From Toxoplasma gondii ME49 (taxonomy: Eukaryota > Apicomplexa > Conoidasida > Eucoccidiorida > Sarcocystidae), in NCBI RefSeq assembly GCF_000006565.2, contig NC_031474.1, positions 3,383,662-3,447,661 of the forward strand: a DNA stretch of 64,000 nt. Reading direction: 5' to 3'. Position 1 is the stretch's first letter; each line of letters starts with the position of its first letter. The position numbers were made by a program, and so were the translations under genes. Shown piece after piece: positions 23,801 through 35,766 of this stretch. Below the pieces are notes generated by a model, which was not told the origin of the DNA, made no database searches, and was given only the letters and a program-made list of their open reading frames with translations.

Positions 23801-26800
23801 AGATGTTTATGAAGGCATAAAAAAGCATTGAGTTCCGTACCAGCTCCGACCGAACGCAAGAGGTGTACTAAACACATGCGAATTCAATCTTATTAATACA
23901 TAACGAACTTGTCGAACCTGTGTTCATACGTGAAGCCGATTGTAGTAAGCGGATTCCGCTGAGAAGTGGCAAGCGAGTTCGGGAGTAGCTAGCAGCATTA
24001 CATCCAACTCATTTGTCGACACAAATGCAAGGCATGAGCTGTGCACAAGTAGAAGCGGTACATCTATGTGTATCGATTTGCGGTCGTCCTCTGACAGGAT
24101 TAGTGCATGCTCCTCCCGCGAGCTCCGGTTTCCTTCTCGTCATCGTAGAGGCCGTTCCTTGTGACTATCCGCAGGTCACTGCTGGTGATTTGATTCAAGC
24201 CGAGAAACTACACCGCAAGCAAGCAGGTAAGAACTCAAAGACGGAGGTAGGGGCGCGCAAGCAAGGACTGCAAAGACAGGCCACCGCAGGCACTCATCTG
24301 CAGTGACAGCGTCAGCAGTGCCATCGTTGTAGGTATGCTTTCTTCCACTGTTTCAATGCCTATCTCTGCTGTCCATCCTCACCATTCGCTCTCAGTTGGA
24401 GAACATTCTTTGTTTTCTGTTTTTCAACGGCGGGACATCCCGGCGAAAGCTGTTGCCAGGGGTCCAAAGGCTCCACCATGGTGCTTAAATTGCATGTGTA
24501 AGTAGAACTCCGTCCCCCTGTAGCTTTCTCTGGAACGGGTGGCGAGGCTGCGTCGAGGATTTCTACTCGATCTCACTGACAAAACCCCCGTGGGAGCGTC
24601 GCGACGTTCGCGTACTTCATGGTACTTTATCCAACCATCCCACCTTCTTTGTCGTACCTTCCTTTTGCTCGTCGGTTGACCTGCACCCTGTACAGGAGAC
24701 AAGGTTGTCTTTGGCACGGTGATGCTTGTTGGGTCTCGTGATTGGACGATTATCGGCAAGCCTACGTAAGTCCGCAACTCGATTTTTGTCTTGCCGCCAC
24801 CATGTCCTCTCACATGTTAGGGATGATAGATGCGAGATGTATTCTACATTTTCGGAATCTTTGGCGTCTCCTCTCTTAAGTTGGATGTCCTTGATCGCTT
24901 ATCCTCACGTTTTCCACTTTCTTCTACACAAACAGAAGCAGGAAGCGTCCTGTGCGGAATCGATGGCAGGTTTCCCTGGTTTCTGCATCTTGCTCACTTC
25001 TGTGGGGTGCTGAGGGCGGCAGCGTACTTGGTGTTTTCAACGAGATGAGCCTCCCCATCGAAGACAACTTGCACCTCCGAGAAACGGAACACAGGGACTG
25101 TTGTGCTGTTCCCTACCACTGTACTTGAGTACATTAATGGTAGTGGTACCCCGTGTCTACTTGGCAATTCAGCGTTTTTATGCAAGCTGTACAAACACCC
25201 CTTGTCATCTGTCTGCACAAACAGTAGATGTATGGACCGCCCTTGTTCTTTTTGTTATGTTTACTTTTGAAGGTATACCCCCCTAGCCAGAAGAGTTCCA
25301 TGGGCGCCAAATCTGTCAACAGTTTGAATCTACGGGGAAACGCCACCTGGCGACACCATTCATAATTTGTCTTATTCGTACTGCATGTCCTGCGTACGTC
25401 AGAAAAGTCATTCTTGTGTGTGTGTGTGTGTTCTTCCGTAGGGTGCCGTTTGCGAAAGTCGAAGCGACTGTGGAGGAACAAGTGAGTACAAGGCCGTTTC
25501 CGCATGAAGACATCCCACATTTCTAGACGGGGAATTCTGTTCCCCCCTCCCCCCTTCTTGTCGTATACTGTTCCACATCATTCGAGAGAAGAGGGTGGCA
25601 GAGGCGCCGTTTGTCGCAAGGCAGCATCAAAACAGGCGGTACCGAGTCGTGTTGCCTAGGTGAACTGACAACGGTTCTTAAATACAACGGGTAAAAAACG
25701 CTACTAGCGTCTCAGTAGAAATCTTCTTTTGCTGTAGCGTCTAACACGTATGAGCGAGTACCACTTGAGATGCACAGAAGGGCATCCACTAGGGGGGATA
25801 ACAGTGATCCAGATATTACGCCTAGGACTACGCGTTACTCCAACACTGACGCCAAAGGCCTGCAGCGACGCAGCAGTCCCTGAGTTGTGTCCAGGAGCGC
25901 GTTCGTCACACATAGAGCTAGCAGCCTCTGTTTCGGATACGGATGGCAGACTCTTTTTAAGGAATGGGAGACCGTAATGAGATCTTGTCCTCTGTCCTCT
26001 ATTCCTGCAATACTTCCAGACTCTCGCCGGGGAAACACTCAGCTTCTTCTATAGGAAGTCTCGACGCGTTTCGCGATTCCGACGGTGAGCTTCCCTCCTA
26101 GGGTGACCGGGGCGAAAGCGGCGCCCCTTCGGTCCGGTTCTGTCCAAAGGGTGCTGTGATGTGCTTCCCGGTAAAACTTGGGTCTGTTGTTTTTGTCCCG
26201 TGCATTTGGAACATTCTTGTTTCGTGTAGCAGGCCCCCTGATGGTAAATTCCGTGTTTGTCGGACAAGCGTATCGGCAGTTCTATCCTTTCCATTTTCTA
26301 GCATAGTTTTGTAGCAGCTTGTTCGTCCGAGTGACCAGCATGAAGTTTATTTGTTCTTTACGGCGAACGCAGTGCTCACCGAACTGTCCCGAGATGTCGA
26401 ACTCGTTGCAAAGGGAAACTGCTAGAAATTCTCGAACTGAAAGTGGTTTCATTTGAAGGATGGAACTGTGGAACCGCCGAACTCGTAGTAGTCGAAGGCA
26501 AGGAAACTAGAAAAGCCACAACGGTTCCCTTCGTAGTGGCGATAGAAGAATACAAAATGAGGTCATCGCCAAAGGTTGCCTTAGTTACTGCTTCCATGAT
26601 TTCACTTCGTATGAAATGTGAAAGCTTCTTATGTTCGGATATGCAGGATTCGGCACTGTGTGACCATGCTGCGTATTGACCGCATCGTCGTCGACCCAAA
26701 TATGACCGTAAGATGAGATAACTGGCTTTTTCTCTTACTCTCATTGCTTTTTAAAACTGCGTTTTTGCCCGTCGTGCCGCAGAGTGGCCTTTGCGTGCAT

Positions 26801-26932
26801 GACACTTGATTCTCCTCGCGCTTTGTCAAAGATCCTTCTGACACCGGGACGTCTGCAGCGCTTTTTATAGTCCATGTATATTTACCTTTCCTAGATAGTG
26901 TGCTTACTCGGCACCACAGCACGCATGGTGAG

Positions 26933-26969
<37 letters not shown>

Positions 26970-28841
26970 CAACAAGGGAGTCTCAAATGAAGATCAGCAC
27001 ACGCGTCGTCCCTCAGCGTAAATCGCCTTTCCACTTTCTGATTAGAGCGATCGCTGCAATTCGCCATCCGTTTCGAGCTGTCTTTTTCCGTGAGTTTTTT
27101 GTTGTTTGCTTCGTCGAAGGTGGACCCTCCCGCGCCGAAGCCTGACCGATTGCTCGACTTGTGGGCGAATCGTTGGCTGTACCCTGACGAGCTCGATGGT
27201 AGGTTACAGGAATGTAAAAAAGGTGGGGAGTCCCATTTCTTGGGCCTCTTGATTTCGAATCACCAAACAGGTCCCTAATAGAACGTCATTTGTCCAAACT
27301 GCTCCGCTCGCGAACATATGAACTCTGAGTAGCCAGCACGGATTAGCGTTTGCGGCATAGTGTGGAAATAACTTCTCATTAAGAGTGCAGCGACATCGGT
27401 GGCTGTATTCTCGTGTCTGAGGCTCGGATATTGCATGAGGCAGGCATTCGATTCTTCGTTAAGGCAAGGGTACGCGGCCATCTTTTTAGGCGCTAGCAAC
27501 ACAGAACAGTAACGATGATGATAATATCTAACCAGCATGTTGCGTTCACCTCACAAGGGTGGCTAATTAACTGCCGCTACTCTGCCAAGTTCTTGTGATC
27601 TTACTTATAGACGTGAATCCCTTTGCGACCAGGGGCGTTCCACACAGTGGGGAAAAGGAGAATTTTAAGTTGCGCGGGTATCATCGTTACGTGTTTCCGA
27701 GTTTTGGTGCCTGCGTTCTCACGGCGCCCCTCGATTGTCAAGACACCGCTTTTGCCAATTCGGCAAGACAGGCAACCGTTTCATCGGCGGCTGCGCCAAT
27801 CCTGCTGCGTTGTCTGCTTCCTTATTATTGACAGGCATCAAGCGAAACGAGAGTGGAGAACCAGTTGTTTCTGGTGAGCAGTTCGTGCGATAGTGTCGCG
27901 AATGCAATGGATCGGTCACGTCAAAGGCAGAACTGCCTGCAATGTATGAATTTCCTCTTTACGTCGCTGCTTCGTTGATTCGTTCCGTGTCACCTTAATC
28001 CCAGGCGGCGGAGCCGTCAGTGTCACCGGGATTATCAACAGAGATGTGAAAGTTTGTTGTGGTAGCCAAAAGCAGGCTCAGGCCCATTGTGCATGTTTCT
28101 CAAACACAGGTGTATGTATGCACCTATATACGTGCATGTATTTCTATAAGATGCATTGCAGTATTGTCGTCCGTGTCTGTGATAGTCGTGAGGTGCGTGG
28201 ACTGCCGCCGCGTCGCCGTAGCGAAACTGGAGAGCCTGTTCCTTGAAGAGCGTGTCGACTTGCGACGAGGTCCAGCATATCGATGGATGAGATGTGGAGT
28301 GTTTTAACTCTCTGCGCAGAAATATATGACGGCCGGGAGCACCAAAAAGGTTCTTATCAAAGGCGAGGTCTCACAGCTTCCTATCGGTAAGAGAATAGGC
28401 ATCACACTTCTTTTTCTGCTATCGTCCAGAGCAAGTTTCTGGGGAACAGCCTAAGGTGGAACTCATGTGGTCTTCAAAAGAACTGATAGAGGTACGATGC
28501 TTTATCCGTCTCTGCCATTGCTTCGGTGCTCAATTGAGGGTGTAGAATCGACAAAATGTTCAGGCCGTGCTTCTTCGAAGGGCTTCTGAGACAACACTGT
28601 GAGTAGAGAGTGTGTGGCGACGTGTGCCAAGCGGATAGGTAGTCTCAGACTACAGTACCTGCCTACTTTACTACCGCCGCGTAAGGTTTCAGACGAAGGA
28701 ACCAGTCCCCACAGAGAGACAGAATCATTCATTTCCGGTCCTTGCTCATGTATCGCAGGTGGTATCCGGATCCTCAGTCGGCACACTGGAGACCATGAGG
28801 ATAGAGTGCGGCTCGCCTGGCTTGTGCAAGCCAGTTATTAA
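20888..28841 (+). CDS. Mitochondrial large-subunit ribosomal protein bL21m with long extensions
   Basis: The conserved core is bL21, which binds 23S-type rRNA in the organellar large ribosomal subunit. Exons: 20888-21760, 22818-23477, 24175-24226, 24696-24765, 25442-25481, 26020-26084, 26647-26707, 27120-27198, then, less surely, 27835-27873, 28005-28045, 28320-28386 and 28759-28841; all phases close, giving 709 aa. Core landmarks in order are the QHKVTAGDLIQAEKL join (exons 2/3), DKVVFGTVMLVG and WTIIGKPTVPFAKVEATVEE, FFYRKSRRVSRFRR, and TMLRIDRIVVDP, matching the bL21 pattern of GD.I.VEKL, VLLVG, IGKP.V..A.VEA and K.RK...R. Roughly 490 residues precede the core, with an Arg/Ser-rich N-terminus suited to mitochondrial import, and about 100 residues follow it. 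Exon 1 is open from an ATG at 20888. Apicoplast targeting is not excluded, but no clear signal peptide is seen. The tail exons rest on phase and splice sites only. Confidence 0.85.
22138..22180. repeat. GATATATATG repeat in bL21m intron 1
   Basis: Three copies of a GATATATATG-like decamer grade into a (TA)n run. It lies in the 1.06 kb intron between exons 1 and 2 of the bL21m gene. Confidence 0.85.
25415..25431. repeat. (TG)n tract next to a bL21m splice acceptor
   Basis: A 17-nt TG run ends 10 nt before the acceptor at 25440-25441 (TTCTTCCGTAG). It occupies the position of the polypyrimidine tract. Confidence 0.85.
26935..26967. repeat. (TA)n microsatellite in bL21m intron 7
   Basis: A pure TA run of about 33 nt lies between exons 26647-26707 and 27120-27198. 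Confidence 0.95.
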
Positions 28842-30292
28842 ACTGTACGCAGTTGTTCTGTGAGTTTCGTTCATTAACAGAATGGGTCATCTCCTTTTAG
28901 TAGTTGATTCGGTCAGATGAGTAGGTTCACGTTGTCCACCGCGGTTTGAGAGTGTCTGTGTTCATGTATCTGCCAACATAGTCCAGGCATCGTGAACCGG
29001 GAAGGAACACGTTTTCAAATCTTTATCTTACTCAACTTCACGTTATGGCGTTCTTGAATAGATTCTGAGCTGGTGCTTATGGTGGCACCATAACGGTGAG
29101 AGTAACACGGTTTCTCCCAATGGAAGTTTCCAGTTATCGATGTCAGGCCCCTTAAAGGAGCGAATTTTCCAAGACCGGAACTGGGCCGTGAGCTCTGGTT
29201 TTAATTCCACAAGAGCCACGCGATCGAATTGTTGGCTCGTAAATTCTCACCACATCAAGAAGCACTGCAATCTTCTTTGTCAGAAGCGAGCTGTCGAAGC
29301 ATGTTCAGCCACATTACTGTGTTAGCTTCTGTCGGAGGAATAGCTTCAGTTAAGCGCTTGTTCAAGCCTTCTCCCAGATTACTGAAGTTCGAGGCAGGGA
29401 GTATTTCACAATGCGTAACTTATAGTCTTCGACGAAACGTCTTCAGAGTCAGGACGCACGAGAACCGCATTCAATTCGCCTGCGTTGGTAGGTAGCTTCT
29501 GAAGACACGAGATTACATAGCTCCAATGGCGGTCAAAATAGTGCTGAATTCAACAATCGAGTGGGGAAGCAACTGTACTTCAAATATCATTCGCCTATGG
29601 GTCACCCATGGTCTCTGCATGGATAGTACAAACTTCCCGGTTTCGGGAGTTCTGAAGATTTTTGTTCTTGCGGCCGGTGAGCCTAGAGTAACATCTCTAT
29701 TGCTCCTCTGCCGTTGAGAATTGACACATGTAAAGCCTGACCGTGATACACGAGAGCTGCCGTCCAACAGAAAAAGTGAGTCCTTGGTTGAGTTTGTCTC
29801 GCGAAAAAAAAGGGAGCGGTGAAATTCATCACGATGGCTTCCATCTTCTGGGAAGAGGAACCGTATTGTAAATGAGGGTAGCAACAAGGACATATCGTGC
29901 TCGACAGTTTCGGAACCTCCATTCGCCCCTGCCAAACCAGTACAAAGAAACCGGCAGGAAACAGGATATCGGCGCACAGTCGGAATACTGTTGTCCAAGC
30001 TATTTCTCATTGCAAAAAGCCGATACTATGATTGTACTGAACAGTTTATTGGTTTTGCGCGGGATTCGTGCCAACCTCATTAGCGATATGATCCTTTTTA
30101 ACCCTCATGAAAGCACTTCGGCTACCCGTGTTTAGGGGTGGTCGGCCACATCTGCATCTCTGGTGCTGTGGCCCTAGCCACGACACGACAATTGTAGGGC
30201 AAGACGGCTAATGTACTCATGAATTAGTTCATCTTTTTGCCACATTACCAGTATGTCTGGTCTGTTAGTCACCTGAGCTCCTTCTTTGCTGA
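28842..30292. other. Intergenic stretch between bL21m and PRODH
   Basis: No supported gene. The short frames on both strands lack recognisable domains. It presumably carries the bL21m 3'UTR and the PRODH promoter; unlike the first two genes there is no strong pyrimidine tract. Confidence 0.4.
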
Positions 30293-33200
30293 ATGAACAT
30301 GGCGCGTGCATTGTGGCGAGCTGCCTTCTTGCCTTCCTGGGAGTCGTGGCCCCCCCAACCTTCCGTGTTGCGTGCTGCAATCGACGTTCTAGCCGGTGGT
30401 TGCTCCAAGATAAAACCTTCATTTTCCTTCAATAAAATTGATTCCCAAGTGAACTATTTTGGAGTTCCTGCTGAGGTGTTGTATCCTGTGTCTCGTGGTC
30501 ACTGCGCTGGAGTCAATGAAATGAATATTCCCGCAATCTGTAACCGTCTTTATAGCGGGCGCTGCGGTCTGTCCCAAAGATTTGTTTCTCCCGTTCCGAG
30601 CACTTGCTCTTCTATGATACATGGCGGACCGACTCTCCTCCACGAGGACACCTATTTGCCTTCTGCTTTGTGTTTTTGTCCTGCACACAAGGCCATACTG
30701 CCTTTCGTTAAAAGACTGTCAACAGTATCTACTTCTCCAAGTCTAACAGTAGAAACAAGGGGGCAAGTATACATTTGCGAGACGTATCACACAGCAGTGA
30801 CCGGCAGTCGCAAGCAGTCGTCGAGTTCTTTCGTGATTCATCGTGGGTCAGCGGCCTCGTCCACTTCACCCCCAGCTTATGTCTTCTCGCGTCATCAAAA
30901 TCAGATGCTTTGCAGGGGGCTCAACAATTGGTTTCACCTGCACAGTTATTCATTGTCGTCCGATTCTCACTTGTCAAAATGCCATCTTAACACTGATAAG
31001 CCAGAAGCTGCTGCGATGGCCACTCGTGGGAAAAATTGCAGCGACATACTCGTCGCGGCGTCAGTTTTTTTACTGTGCTCATCCCAGACCCTCGTTAGGA
31101 GGAGCGAGAAACTACTAGAGTTGTCATGTAAAATTTTCGGAAAGAGGCTGACAATGTGGTTGCTGAAGAAATCTGTATACAAAGTTTTCTGTGGAGGGGA
31201 AACCGAAGATGAACTACTGGCAACGATGCAGAAATTGCAGAGTCGAGGTAGGCTATGGAGAGAGGAATTACATATGAAAGCAAAACTCTTTCAAGACCCT
31301 GTCTCCACGAAACGTGTTTTTCCGTAGGGGCACACAGCGAATGCCAGCGGGTGAAGTCAAAATAACACGTGGGCGATTTATGCACATGCAGCTGAGCTTC
31401 TCGACAAGCAGTTCGGGGACCTGTTTCTAAGCCTGTCGGTTCGTCAAGCGAATATCCCAGTAGAGGAGTCCGTGATAAGCGTATGCATCGGTGAGGGGTG
31501 TGGCGAACACCGATGTAGGTTTTCTGGTAGTCTAGGTGTAACAATTCCTCTGGCGCTCCATGTATCTCACCCCTTATCACGCTGCGGACAGGCATGTCGC
31601 CGCTCATAGCAACTCCTGTATCTGTTCGAACTAAAATGTTTGTTATCGTTACTAAGCTGCTTCAGAAACCCGTGGTATAAATACGTCAGTCCTACATCCG
31701 AAGCCTGTGACGCTTGTACGTGAAACACCCATTCCTCTCAGTAAAATTACCCAGTGGTAGCATCTCGGATGGAGAGCGCCTGTGTATTAATATTTCTGTT
31801 TGCAGGAGTGAAGATCGTTCTAGATTACGCTGTAGAAGCGTCACCCGACGACGTCACCTCCTTGAATGCTAACGTTTTCGACAACAACGCATGCTCAATT
31901 TGGAATGCGGTGGTGACAGCGGCAGCGGGGTACGACGCCCTTGTAGCGCTGAAGGTCAGCGCTCTAGGCCCCGTCTCTACAATCGAGCGTGCAGGCGAGG
32001 TCATTGCTGCAGTGGAAAGATTATTCGCAGAACTCTGCGGTAAGCGTGGTGTTGTACAGCGGGGGTACATGCATCTGTGTCCGTGTGAAACGAGCTTGCA
32101 TCATGAACACATTCAACCAACGAAGCTGGAAACAAATCTTCACGTCCGAGTCTAATGTCAACCGTGGCGAGGCAACCCGGTTGTCGGGCATCTCTCGTCT
32201 TAGAATACGGTATTCAGGATTTTAGAGGTCATCGGCGGCTGCCTGGACTATGACAGTTGCTGTAGTGAATCTACCTCCTGATTACCTTTGCATGCTGCAA
32301 ACGGCTACTTTGTCAAATGCTCCGTAGCCTTCGGGGGCAGGAGTATTGAAGACGTCCGCTTCACAATCTTTGAAAAGCAAAGTATTATCATTTAATCAGA
32401 ATTACAAGAGTAGCAAGACTGACACAAATTATGACTTTTCGGTATCTCAAATTTCAATCATCGTCCGAATGGACTGTCGCAATGTTTCTTGACCCACGTC
32501 GCTGTGGTCTGTGAGCTTTTGCCCTTAGAAATCACCATGATGCATTTGACTGTCCACGTTTAATACTTATGTGGAACCTTCGCTGGACCTGCAGGGCTTT
32601 TTGCTCTGGAGTGTGTCGTGTCACTAGTCAATCGACATCGACTGTCCATTTTGCAAAACCGTTATGTTGTTGCCACCGGTTCTCTGCCATAGAAGGTATC
32701 ATATCATTGGTGCGGATTTCCAGGTTGTCTTAGACCGTGAGCCAAAAGCACCCAGTATCGACTTACGTTTTGGTGACAGATTTGTGCTACAGTTACGCAA
32801 AACTAGATTGTCCTGAAATTGGGTTTATTGTCCATAACCGTCGGTGCAGCACTGGCTACACCTGTGTGTTTCGATTACCTGCGTTTGAACAGGTATGCCG
32901 GCTTTCCGCAGCCACGAACGAATACTCCCCGATCTCCTTATGCGAAAAGAACTCACGAAGGCGGCCTTTGTTAGCAGCATTCAGCAATTAATAGCTGAGG
33001 CAAATGTGCCCCAGGCATCAGAGGAGGATATTAACCTTGTCTTCCGTGCGCTTCTTGCGCAGCCTGGTGGCGGCGAAGACAAATCTAAAGTTTCTTACTT
33101 CCAGTGGACTCATTTACTGCAGCCGCACAAAGTCGGAAGGGGCAACTTGTCTGTTTTTAAGCAGGTATGCTCACTTGCATGCATGCGCATTCCATGAACC

Positions 33201-35287
33201 CGGTCGGCTGCCCGTCTCAACGTTACATAGCGAGTGGGGAAGTGCTTTTCAGAGCTGCATATTTTGATATCTTATGCTGCCACAGGCAGGTCACTCAGCA
33301 GGCCAACAAATGTTCTTCATGAATCAGTACGAATAACTGGTCAGAGGGTTCCCCATATTCATATACCCCACCGGCGCCCACAATTTGGTCGCTGTTTTAA
33401 GGGGTTTCCCGAGAGTTGACATATTTCTTCAGTTTCCTGCGCCACTCATCATGATAATTCCAGCCTACTAAAAAGCACGTAGGGTCGAGCTGGATTCCAG
33501 TGACACTAGGAACTTCTGCAGCTACTTCTGGCGGCGTATATGCATACGACCATAGTATGCAACTTTTCTGTCTGTCTATTATGTTGAATTTGCAGTTGAT
33601 ACCACCTCTCTCCGACGCTGATGCCAAGGAAGTGGCAGCAGCTGAGGAGAGACTATCGAAGCTTTGCGAGATGACAGCAAATCTTGGAACCAAAGCAGGT
33701 CTGCTTGTGGATGCAGAACATTCACGACTTCAAGGGTTTATTCGCAATCTCACGTGTAATGTCCAAAAGCGGTTCAACAAAGACGGAAAGTTCCTGATTT
33801 ACAATACGTACCAAGCGTATCTCAAGTGAGTAATACACGCGTTTTTCACAGCAAGAAAAGGGAAGCTGGACCAAATGCTTCATGCATGCGTGCGCTGCGT
33901 AATATTCACCCGCAACGAGTCCATCTCCATAAATGGACCTGTTTCTCCAGATGGATTTCGTTGCTCCACACTTTGCTAGAACAAGGGTGTTCTTTCCAGG
34001 TTATCTACAACAACCCTTTGGTCGCGAGTCAGCATCTGTGGGATCAACGGATCAGGGGGCCACGTAGATCCTGGATACACGCTAGCTTGTAATCCTTCGT
34101 TTCCTCTGGGAGCGGAAGCTTGTGCCATTCGGAACGATTTCCTTGTTCTCCACAACGATCTGCATTGACAGTGTCGGCAGGTTTTCTGCGGTCTCTTCTT
34201 TCGATATAAACAATCACGTAACCGTAGTGCTACGGGCCCTGTGTGCTATCACAGAGAAACCAAAAGCCAGCTTCGATCAGATCTGGAGATGGCCCGTCGG
34301 TTTGGATTCAGAATTGCTGTGAAACTCGTCCGCGGAGCTTACTTGTCTTTTGAGCGCAAGTCAGCGAAGGAACACGGCTACCCCTGCCCTGTCCTTGATT
34401 CATTGGAAGACACACACGAGTCATTCGATTCTTCCATGCATCATCTCCTGGATCATATTGGTCGAGTGGCCGTCTTTATCGGTAAGGGCAAGCCGATGTT
34501 CAGCTTACTATCCCACCTGCGGAATCGATGAAGACTATGGTAGACAACTCCTGTCAGCCAACGCAGCTGATGGCAAAACGTAGGGGAGCAGTCCGCCTGG
34601 CGGACATTAAGGCATAGAAAATAACTGAGACAGACGAGGGCTGGCAAGCCATTCGAAGATCAAAGCCATCCTTTTGCAAAGTGATGTACACCTTCATGGC
34701 CGATAAGGCAGGCAGACTCGGACAGCCACGGATGAATATCAGGGTAATGAGGGGGGAATGCAAAGAGCCAGACCTGTTTGCCCGCACCAAGGCCGCATAA
34801 CTGTATGGCAGAGAATGCGTGTACCCATCAGATACACTCCAACGTTCATCTGACACATGAGTCCTCTTTCATGTTCCTTCTGTCAGGTACTCACAACGCC
34901 GAGTCTGTTCGGAAGGCCACCGCTCTGTTGTCGGAATTTTGTCAACGGTCCAACGACGTAGCTCGCAGTGAGGAGGCGTCTGGTTGTCTCTCTGTGACAG
35001 CCTCTTTCCCTGCTGCCAACAAAAGACAGCTGTTGACGCCAGCAAGTCTACCTGTATCGTTTGGACAACTTCTTGGATTGAGTGATGACCTTACATTCAT
35101 GCTGAGCTCTTCCGGATTTAAGGTATATAAATACGTTCCTTATGGCCCTGTTAATGTTACAATACCATACCTCCTCCGACGTGTTCAAGAAAACTCCGGC
35201 ATTATGGGGAGGGCTGGTGCCGAGCTGGTAATCCTTTATAAGGAAATCAAACACCGGCTCCGTTCACTGATAAGGGCGAAAAAGTAG
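30293..35287 (+). CDS. PRODH: Proline dehydrogenase, mitochondrial (PRODH)
   Basis: FAD enzyme that oxidises L-proline to pyrroline-5-carboxylate and feeds electrons to the respiratory chain. Six exons join in phase: 30293-31247, 31806-32039, 32893-33164, 33596-33825, 34255-34481 and 34887-35287 (772 aa). Landmarks are VYKVFCGGETEDELLATMQK, KIVLDYAVEAS, ALVALKVSALGP, GLLVDAEHSRLQGFI, FNKDGKFLIYNTYQAYLK, AVKLVRGAYLSFERK (about 587-601), FGQLLGLSDDLTFML, KVYKYVPYGPV and LRRVQENSG. These are the classic flavin- and substrate-site strands of eukaryotic PRODH. Exon 3 (about 397-487) carries an inserted region with an EF-hand-like loop near GGGEDKSKVSYFQW, comparable in place to the insert in animal PRODH. 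About 285 poorly conserved residues precede the catalytic domain. They are open in one long exon, so they are probably coding, and may hold the import signal. Confidence 0.95.
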
Positions 35288-35518
35288 GGCTCACTGTCCG
35301 CATGATGTGCCGATCGTTGGACACGTCGATGCTAAATTGGCTTTGTCCAGGCATGCGGTGATTTACTGTTTGCTGTTCCGGGGTAAAATGCTTGAGACAA
35401 TTCTTTTCTTAGCGTCCCTTGTATGCCGGTAACCTCGTTGCGGATGTTGAAGGTTGGCAGCATAGGCTCCCGCTACTCGAGGAAGGCCAATAATGGCATT
35501 CGCCATGGTCGATCTTCT

Positions 35519-35766
35519 TTCCACAATCTGTGGTATCTTCTGTCTGTCGGACTAACACCAATAAACATGGAGTGGCACCACGTGGGGTCGCAGCTGCACC
35601 TTTTGAGGTGCTGTTAGCGAACATTCGCGTTTTACGTCCAACGCGTTTAAGCGGTTGCATGACAACATTGAGGCGTTGGGCGGAGGTTGATCGGTTGTCA
35701 GAACATTGGCATCCTATCGTAGGCTTCACCATGAATGGTGCGGTGTGGGCCACCCCTGGTTGTTGA
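35519..35766 (+). mobile_element. Decayed Ty1/copia-like fragment, integrase C-terminal part
   Basis: Frame 35530-35766 reads HGVAPRGVAAAPFEVLLAN, then RLSGC, then VDRLSEHWHPIVGFTMNGAVW. This follows the order of the region after the catalytic core of copia integrases: tPyEll.., the FGC motif, then KL..ra.pGifvGy...G..W. Just upstream another frame gives NLWYLLSV, like the LW..A..a segment before the NR motif, so one frameshift is implied. It is clearly not functional: no catalytic core is found upstream and PRODH ends 230 nt away. The match was made by eye and is of moderate strength. Confidence 0.45.
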
